Positions 34,192 through 39,324 of a stretch of 39,324 nt of DNA are shown here, one piece after another. This DNA is from Desulfobacterales bacterium (lineage in GTDB: Bacteria > Desulfobacterota > Desulfobacteria > Desulfobacterales > JAHEIW01), in contig CP070746.1 of assembly GCA_020348305.1 (NCBI GenBank), forward strand, positions 6,681,160 through 6,720,483. Reading direction: 5' to 3'. A program made the position numbers and the translations under genes. Under the pieces are notes generated by a model. It did not search any database. It was not told the origin of the DNA and was given only the letters and a program-made list of their open reading frames with translations. Every line of letters starts with the position of its first letter. Position 1 is the first letter of the stretch.

Positions 34192-35013
34192 ATGAAAGGG
34201 TATCGCAAGGTTCTCTGGTGGACCGCCGTGGTGCTGGTTCTGTCGTTTTTTACACTGCCCATACTCTGGCTGATTTACAGCAGTTTCAAATCTGCCGCCG
34301 ACATCTACTATGCATGGAAAAATTTCGCCATGACCCTGGATAACTACGTGGAGATCTGGGAATGGCTGGGCAATCTGGATGACGCCATGATCAACTCGGC
34401 CATCGTCGCCACGCTGTCAACCATATTTTCATTGCTGGTGGTCATGTTATCCGGTTACTTTCTGGCCCGCTTTAAGGAGACGCGATCAAGCAAAGCCTTC
34501 TTCTTTCTGATTTATGTCGTGAGGACGATCCCGATCATATCCTGGGTCATACCGCTGTACCTGATTTTGCAACAGTGGGGACTCACTGACACCATAACAG
34601 GTTTATTATTTGCGCATATTGCATTCCACGTTTGTTTCTTCACCATCGTGTTGTCCGGCTTTTACGAGAATATTCCAAGGCAGCTTGACGAAGCGGCTCG
34701 AATTGACGGCTGTTCCCGCTGGGGCGTTTTCTGGAGAATAGCTGTGCCGCTCATTATTCCCGGCCTTGCTGCCAGCGCTATCCTGAACTGGATATGGACA
34801 TGGAACGAATTTTTATTTGCGTTGATTCTCACCGGTTACGATACTCCCATGTTGACGCCCAGCATCGTGCAGTTTGTACACGAAATGGGAATGGAATGGC
34901 ATCTGATGGCAGCGGCCTCAACGGTTGCGATTATCCCGCCAATCATTGTAACCTTTATTGCCCAAAGATACATTATTATGGGTTACGCCGCATTTGCTCA
35001 TGAGAAGGCATAA
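34192..35013 (+). CDS. ABC sugar importer permease (MalG/UgpE type)
   Basis: A 273-residue inner-membrane permease, six hydrophobic segments, with the EAA loop DEAARIDGCSRWGVFWRIAV and the C-terminal FIAQRYIIMGYAAFAHEKA, the usual MalG-type tail that inserts into the ATPase. It is full length and 169 nt after the MalF-type gene; two short hairpins (gcttcg/cgaagc at 34069-34084 and ggcttc/gaagcc at 34107-34121) lie between them. It should form a heterodimer with the preceding permease. The next gene downstream is a broken peptidase. Confidence 0.93.
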   Translation: MKGYRKVLWWTAVVLVLSFFTLPILWLIYSSFKSAADIYYAWKNFAMTLDNYVEIWEWLGNLDDAMINSAIVATLSTIFSLLVVMLSGYFLARFKETRSSKAFFFLIYVVRTIPIISWVIPLYLILQQWGLTDTITGLLFAHIAFHVCFFTIVLSGFYENIPRQLDEAARIDGCSRWGVFWRIAVPLIIPGLAASAILNWIWTWNEFLFALILTGYDTPMLTPSIVQFVHEMGMEWHLMAAASTVAIIPPIIVTFIAQRYIIMGYAAFAHEKA

Positions 35014-35042
35014 TAAATAAAAATATACGAGGAAGCCGGAAC

Positions 35043-35415
35043 ATGATTGCGAAGCAAGAGTATAAGGACAGAATTCTAAACGCAAAAAAATTAATGCAGA
35101 GGGAGATATGATACTGATCGATGTCGCCGCCCGCTATAAAATGTACGCCGCCGACGTTGCCAGAGGTGTTGTATTCGCCGGGACAAAGGAACAAGAGAAG
35201 ATAATGGAAGTCGCCGTGACCGCCTTCGAAGCAGGCTTGAAAAGTGTCAAATTCGGGGTCAGGGCAAGCGATATATACGCAGTGGTAAGAGAAGTCATTG
35301 ATAAGGCGGGTTATGGCGAATATTTCAAAGAATCGGCCGGCCACGGGATTGGCATGGATCCCGAAGATGAGGTCCCTTTTATTGTTGCCAGAAACGAAAT
35401 GATTATCCAACCGAA
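35043..35415 (+). pseudogene. M24-family (Xaa-Pro dipeptidase-like) peptidase, internally deleted
   Basis: The start is normal: an ATG at 35043 gives MIAKQEYKDRILNAKKLMQR, the N-terminal helix typical of M24 creatinase/prolidase-like enzymes, then a stop at 35109. In another frame from 35108 comes the catalytic half: LIDVAARYKMYAADVAR with metal-ligand aspartates, TKEQEKIMEVAVTAFEAGL and ESAGHGIGMDPEDEVPFI with the GHGIG histidine. About 150-200 residues between the parts are lost, and the end is cut near IIQPN at about 35415, before the last metal ligands. It lies 30 nt after the MalG-type gene, so it was once part of that operon. Confidence 0.75.
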
Positions 35416-35425
35416 TAGCGACGGA

Positions 35426-35935
35426 TTATGTTTCTGGAATTCTAAGTCTTTCCCATTTCCGAATGGCATCGGGCCACTCTCTGAAGTATTTTTGTGCATG
35501 ATATGCTTCGAAATCACCCCGACCGGAGTATATTCTTAGCATACCGTCATCATCTTCAACCATACTTCTTGGATACATACACCCGCTGCCGTGTTGAACC
35601 CGAGTGTTGCGAGCAATGAATGGCACAGCGAGACAATGGTTAAACATGCGACCGTCATAGCTGTAGGTGAGGTGGCAGTCTATGCCGCCTTCTATCTTTG
35701 ATTCTTTGACTTCATACGGGTCGCAGTGCATGAACCACAGCAAGCCGATATAGTAGTCTTCGTATGGGAAAACCGCCATAGCGAAGTATTGCACCAGAGG
35801 CGGATCCGTCGGCCTGAGATGTAGCGCCAACTGCGGTGGTGTGAAGGTTTTCCAATCGGATGTTTCAACAAAGGCAATACGCCGATCGTTGAAACGGTTT
35901 GTCGCTGATACGTTTGATTTGCGGGCTACACCCAT
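35426..35935 (-). pseudogene. Glycosidase-like beta-propeller protein, truncated and inverted
   Basis: A 169-residue frame on the minus strand with protein-like blocks FVETSDWKTFTPPQLALHL, LLWFMHCDPYEVKE, HLTYSYDGRMFNHCLAVPFI and GCMYPRSMVEDDDGMLRIYS. The repeated short strands ending in trp/tyr-asp-gly segments resemble five-bladed beta-propeller glycosidases (GH43/GH32-like). It starts without a good ribosome site and stops where it meets the M24 fragment in the opposite strand, so both ends look cut. Family assignment is tentative. Confidence 0.5.
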
Positions 35936-36122
35936 CCGATGGAGACTTTCACTCCTTAAAAAAAATACCAGCTTGCCTGCCCCGCACGATAGATTTGAAT
36001 TGATTAACTTAGGATATTAAGCACATCGTAATAGCTTAATTATGCCAAACCAATAAAAAGGCTTCTTTTTAATGGTTATTGTTCTGCTTTTTTTTATTAG
36101 CACAACAAACCAGGAGGTATTT

Positions 36123-37265
36123 ATGAACATCAAGAGTGTTGAGTGGCACCAACTCTACCCAAAGTCAATTAAAGAGGGCTGGACCGAAGATGAGTATGTC
36201 TGGCCCAGCGAGTTCCCCGCGTTACTCATCAAGATCACCGCCGAGGACGGGACTTATGGCGTCGGCGAGGCCAGCACCCAGGTATGGTATCTCGGCGAAA
36301 CTCGCGAGCAGCTAACATCGGTGCTGGCCCTATATGCCCAAGCCTTAAGTGGCCGGCGCGTCTTTGATATTGCGGGCGCACACGCGACTATGGAAAGTGT
36401 CTATTCCGGAGGCATGCCCGGCAGTCGTGGGGCACGATCGGGTGTGGATATGGCGCTTTATGACCTGATCGGAAAACTCAAGGGCCTGCCGGTGTACGAG
36501 CTTCTGGGAGGCGCGTTCCGCACCTCGCTCGAGATGCTCACCAACCTCTATTTTAAAACTCCGGCCGAAATGGCTGACGGCTGTAAGCAGTTCGTTGATG
36601 AAGGCTTCCGCGGCCTCAAGATCAAGGTTGGAGATGTCATGCTTGCCAAGGGATGGTCGCGGGCCAACTTCGAGGCCGAACTGGCAAAACTCGATGCGGC
36701 GGTGGAGAGTGCGCCGAATGACGTGTATCTGGACGCCGATGCCAATCAGGGCTGGCGAAGCCCAAAATGGACGCTCACGATGCTGCAGCGCTACGCTGGT
36801 GCGACCAACTTGTCAATAGAACAGCCACTTCCCTATGACGATATCGCCGGCGCTTCCTTCCTGCGGCAGAACCTGTCGATTCCTTTGATATTAGATGAAT
36901 CCGTGTGGTCGCCCGAAGCCACGATGCGGTTAATTCGGGCCGAGGCTTGCGATCGCGTGGTGATCAAACTTAATCGAGTGGGAGGATTCTACCCGGCATC
37001 GCAAATCGTGGCATTGTGCAATGCAGCGAATATTGGAGTTAGCGTCGACACCAACCCGTACACGCTGCTGGGCGATACGGCCTGTTGCCATCTTTCGGCA
37101 ACGATTCCGGTACACTATCCGGTGGATTGCGAAGGCCATTTGTCCTTCATTACGCTGGGTGAAAACGATCCGTTTGTGTCCGGTGTGAAGTGCAGCGCAG
37201 GAATGGCCACCATCGATGACAGCCCTGGTTTGGGTGTTGTGGTGGAATGGAGCAAAATTCCCTGA
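36123..37265 (+). CDS. Enolase-superfamily enzyme, muconate lactonizing enzyme / dipeptide epimerase type
   Basis: A 380-residue TIM-barrel enzyme of the mandelate racemase/muconate lactonizing family. The first catalytic pair is K166-I-K168 (GLKIKVG); the three metal ligands are D204 (DADAN), E233 (SIEQPLP) and D258 (LDESVW), and K282 (VIKLNRVGG) is the opposing base. The two-lysine arrangement marks the MLE/epimerase subgroup rather than sugar-acid dehydratases. Such enzymes cyclise, epimerise or racemise carboxylic acids. ATG 36123 follows CAGGAGG; an in-frame ATG 17 codons earlier has no ribosome site and yields a false hydrophobic leader. The family is certain; the substrate is not. Confidence 0.92.
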   Translation: MNIKSVEWHQLYPKSIKEGWTEDEYVWPSEFPALLIKITAEDGTYGVGEASTQVWYLGETREQLTSVLALYAQALSGRRVFDIAGAHATMESVYSGGMPGSRGARSGVDMALYDLIGKLKGLPVYELLGGAFRTSLEMLTNLYFKTPAEMADGCKQFVDEGFRGLKIKVGDVMLAKGWSRANFEAELAKLDAAVESAPNDVYLDADANQGWRSPKWTLTMLQRYAGATNLSIEQPLPYDDIAGASFLRQNLSIPLILDESVWSPEATMRLIRAEACDRVVIKLNRVGGFYPASQIVALCNAANIGVSVDTNPYTLLGDTACCHLSATIPVHYPVDCEGHLSFITLGENDPFVSGVKCSAGMATIDDSPGLGVVVEWSKIP

Positions 37266-37457
37266 GAACCTGGTTTATCCACTTCTTCAGTTTATTTTCT
37301 CCTACATTGCGTCTATTAAGGCGACACCCTAATTGAGCGTTTTTCGCTTAATTTGGATGTCAGTTGATTTAGGATACATGCGGCTTGAGATTATTTCAAA
37401 TCAGGCGGCCATAAAATCCGGTAAGCTCAAGCCTGGAGACAGGCTTATTGAAACCGG

Positions 37458-37541
37458 ATTGGCAACGGCCCTCATGCTGTTGTGGATTTTCACGAAGCCG
37501 GCGCTACTCCCGCAGTGATGAACGAATTAAAGGAAATGTTG
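37458..37541 (+). pseudogene. IlvD/Edd-family dehydratase fragment fused to the racemase relic
   Basis: In one frame this reads IGNGPHAVVDFHEAGATPAV then MNELKEML, a segment typical of dihydroxyacid/phosphogluconate dehydratases (usual form VDFH.AGG.PAVM.EL). It is preceded by a stop, and its 3' end merges with the next pseudogene at the shared ggaaatgttgg. The 60 codons before it (37333-37457) read NQAAIKSGKLKPGDRLIE in another frame and are also debris. Confidence 0.55.
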
Positions 37542-38188
37542 GCAACGCAACGACCTATGATTTTCCCATACGTTTTAAAGTTCTGGAAGGAATGCCTATC
37601 GATTGGTGGTGCGATGCAGAGGGACCGTCTTTAAGAAGGCAAGAAATATTTATAGAATTCGCCAAGCAGCTTGAAGAAGAAGGAGTTAGAGGGATCACCA
37701 CCGGATGCGGTTTTTTTGCTATTTATCAAAAAGCAGCTTCCGAAGCCTTAAATGTACCGCTTTTTAACTCTCCATTGCTGCTTGTCCCCATGGTTTCACG
37801 CATGATGGGGAAGAAGGAACGCGTTGGCATTATTACAGCAGGTGCAAACCACCTGAAAAGTTCTTTTTTAGAAAATGCGGGAATCGACGAATCAATTCCT
37901 ATCGCCATCGACGGCATGGATGACAAAGAAGAGTTCAATGATTCTATTGCTTTTCAAAGAAAGCCGACGATGGACGTAAAAAAAGAAGAATCCGAAGTTG
38001 TCGACGTTGCCCAACAGCTGGTTAATAAACATCCTGATGTTGGAGCAATTGTGTTTAAGTGCAGTGACCTGCCACCGTCTGCAGCCGCCGTTCAAGGGGC
38101 CGTCAATCTTCCAATTTTTGATTTTAGAACCTAGATAAATATGGTGTATATGGCGGTGGTTAAAAGAAGATATGATGGGTTGTTGTAG
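37532..38188 (+). pseudogene. Asp/Glu racemase-like gene, copy 1 (5' replaced, amber stop)
   Basis: From GNVGNATTYDFPIRFKVLEG onward this is a close paralog of the intact gene at 38255 and keeps both candidate catalytic cysteines (TTGCGFF, FKCSDLPP). The first 28 residues of the family are missing, replaced by an IlvD fragment. Near the end an in-frame TAG (38132-38134) interrupts it: FDFRT, stop, then INMVYMAVVKRRYDGLL in the same frame to a natural stop at 38188. So the gene has lost its start and gained a stop, and it is 66 nt upstream of the whole copy. Confidence 0.85.
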
Positions 38189-38254
38189 AAGGAATAAGTG
38201 AACTAAAATACTAAAGATAAAGGCAGGATCGCAAACAAAAAAAGGAGTAGCGTT

Positions 38255-38995
38255 ATGGGTGAAGTCACAGGCGGCAGGGCATTTTATGGGGAGGCCATCG
38301 GGATATTAATGTTGGATATGAAGGCCCCGTTGATACCCGGCAATGTCGGCAATGCATCAACTTACAATTTTCCAGTAAGGTATAAAGTTCTGGAGGGCAT
38401 CCCCAGCGATTGGTGGTGTGATGCAGAAGGAGCCTCATTAAAAAGACAGGAAAAATTCATAGAGACCGCCAAACAGCTTGAAAAAGAGGGTGTCAGAGCA
38501 ATCACCACAGGCTGTGGCTTTTTTGCCAAATATCAGAGAGCAGCTAGCGAGGCATTGAGCGTGCCGTTATTTGCCTCCCCTTTGCTTCTGGTGCCCATGG
38601 TTTCTCGCATGATCGGCAAAAACAAAAGGGTAGGTATCATTTCAGCGGGAGCAAACTACCTAGAGGGCCCTTTTTTGGAAAATGTTGGGATTGACGAATC
38701 AATTCCAGTCGCCGTCGACGGCCTGGATGATAAAGAGGAATTCACCAAAGTCCACGTAACCCAGGAGAAGGATACGATAAATGCAGCAAAGATGGAAGCC
38801 GAAGTCGTCGAAGTTGCTCAGCGGTTAATCGAGCAGCATCCCGATACTGGAGCTGTCGTTTTTGAATGTAGCGATCTCCCGCCATTTGCAGCCGCTGTGC
38901 AGGAGACAGTCAATCTTCCGATATTTGATTTTATAACTTTGATTAATTTCGTCTATACAACCGTGGTGCAGAAACGCTATGAAGGATTTATGTAA
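38255..38995 (+). CDS. Asp/Glu/hydantoin racemase-like protein, copy 2 (intact)
   Basis: A 246-residue two-domain protein of the PF01177-type racemase/maleate-isomerase family. One cysteine per half, C87 in AITTGCGFFAKY and C205 in VVFECSDLPP, matches the paired thiol acid/base residues that racemise or isomerise at an alpha carbon. LLVPMVSRM and KRVGIISAGANYLEGPF frame the nucleotide-like loop. AAAGGAGTAG before the ATG is good. A degenerate paralog lies upstream and a tail-only copy downstream, so this is the only one of three that can be functional. The MLE-type enzyme lies 1 kb upstream. Its substrate could be an amino acid, hydantoin or small diacid. Confidence 0.88.
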   Translation: MGEVTGGRAFYGEAIGILMLDMKAPLIPGNVGNASTYNFPVRYKVLEGIPSDWWCDAEGASLKRQEKFIETAKQLEKEGVRAITTGCGFFAKYQRAASEALSVPLFASPLLLVPMVSRMIGKNKRVGIISAGANYLEGPFLENVGIDESIPVAVDGLDDKEEFTKVHVTQEKDTINAAKMEAEVVEVAQRLIEQHPDTGAVVFECSDLPPFAAAVQETVNLPIFDFITLINFVYTTVVQKRYEGFM

Positions 38996-39076
38996 CAAGA
39001 AGCTGTGAATCTCACAGTTTTTGATTTTATCGCAATGATCAACATGGTATATCAAGCGGTCGTCAAAAAGCGGTAG
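38996..39076 (+). pseudogene. Asp/Glu racemase-like gene, copy 3 (C-terminal tail only)
   Basis: Right after the stop of copy 2 the frame continues QEAVNLTVFDFIAMINMVYQ then AVVKKR and a stop at 39074, matching the last 25 or so residues of copy 2 (QETVNLPIFDFITLINFVYT). Only this tail of a third paralog remains, joined directly to the end of copy 2. Confidence 0.85.
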
Positions 39077-39096
39077 GTGAGGTTTATTTAGCACAC

Positions 39097-39130
39097 CCAG
39101 CCTCCGTCCGCCTCAGGAGGAGTAGGCTGG
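39097..39130. repeat. Imperfect hairpin after the racemase array
   Basis: ccagcct (39097-39103) and aggctgg (39124-39130) pair with a partly paired interior (cctcc with ggagg). It could be a terminator-like or palindromic repeat element. The remaining 194 nt to the window end hold no gene I can support. Confidence 0.4.
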
Positions 39131-39324
39131 CAATGACGGCAGAAATGGAGTGATGAATTATTAAAAATCCCAGATATCAAATTCCAAATATCAAACAAAT
39201 TAGCCGTTATCTTTACAAAATTGGGTTTCGCTGGGACCATCGAATCACAGAGCTGAAACTTACAAAAAAAGGTGACCTAAAACTGATAAAGAAACCAATG
39301 ACGGTGAGAACAAAGCTAGAATCA

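Overview
The window looks like chromosome from a Gram-negative anaerobe, most plausibly a deltaproteobacterium (Desulfobacterota) from sediment or a similar habitat. This rests on an outer-membrane barrel protein, a lipoprotein, DUF362, two-subunit aconitase X and CaiB-type enzymes, and AT-rich spacers; there is no rRNA or marker gene to fix the taxonomy. No CRISPR array, rRNA operon, complete tRNA, integrase or intact transposase was seen. Intact catabolic genes are mixed with an unusually large number of truncated ones.

Layout. (1) 1-6.6 kb: the 3' part of a porin-like gene, then four unrelated genes: an orphan LivH-type permease, an orphan amino-acid-type ABC ATPase whose catalytic motifs are eroded, an isoprenylcysteine-methyltransferase-like membrane protein and a large lipoprotein. 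An AT-rich repeat of about 90-220 bp sits in the gap beside each of them (five copies, two subtypes). (2) 6.8-16.0 kb: bounded on both sides by 3' pieces of a tRNA-Pro(TGG), as expected for attachment sites of integrated islands. Inside are an AAA/DUF4143 ATPase, a truncated TOTE-type primase, a GC-richer SLC13/RCK permease with a CBS protein, a start-less membrane ORF, and an M29/NicX-like, DUF362 and DUF6144-like group. (3) 16.1-23.6 kb: a catabolic set made of a DapB-like reductase, a family III CoA-transferase, two SDRs in tandem, a DapA-like aldolase, an FAD oxidoreductase and a VOC protein. (4) 23.8-27.6 kb, minus strand: a likely operon of a LeuA/homocitrate-synthase-like condensing enzyme, a dimeric-barrel protein, and the aconitase X large and small subunits (overlapping by 4 nt), led by a 30-bp-arm inverted repeat. 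(5) 27.7-31.5 kb: fragments of an SDR, a family I CoA-transferase, a 2-hydroxyacid dehydrogenase and a MalK-type ATPase around intact opine-dehydrogenase-like and ProC-like genes. (6) 31.5-35.0 kb: an ABC sugar importer (binding protein and two permeases) with no ATPase. (7) 35.0-39.3 kb: an internally deleted M24 peptidase abutting an inverted glycosidase fragment, an enolase-superfamily (MLE type) enzyme, and a three-copy Asp/Glu-racemase-like array in which only the middle copy is whole.

How it may work together. The intact enzymes (aldolase, condensing enzyme, aconitase X, SDRs, CoA-transferase, opine and pyrroline-type reductases, racemase and MLE family) suit uptake and breakdown of small hydroxy, keto or amino acids. 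The best candidate for an undescribed pathway is the synthase-aconitase X operon. Its substrate cannot be read from the sequence. The 27.6-39 kb stretch looks like a region shrinking by repeated deletion, since many junctions join pieces of unrelated genes.
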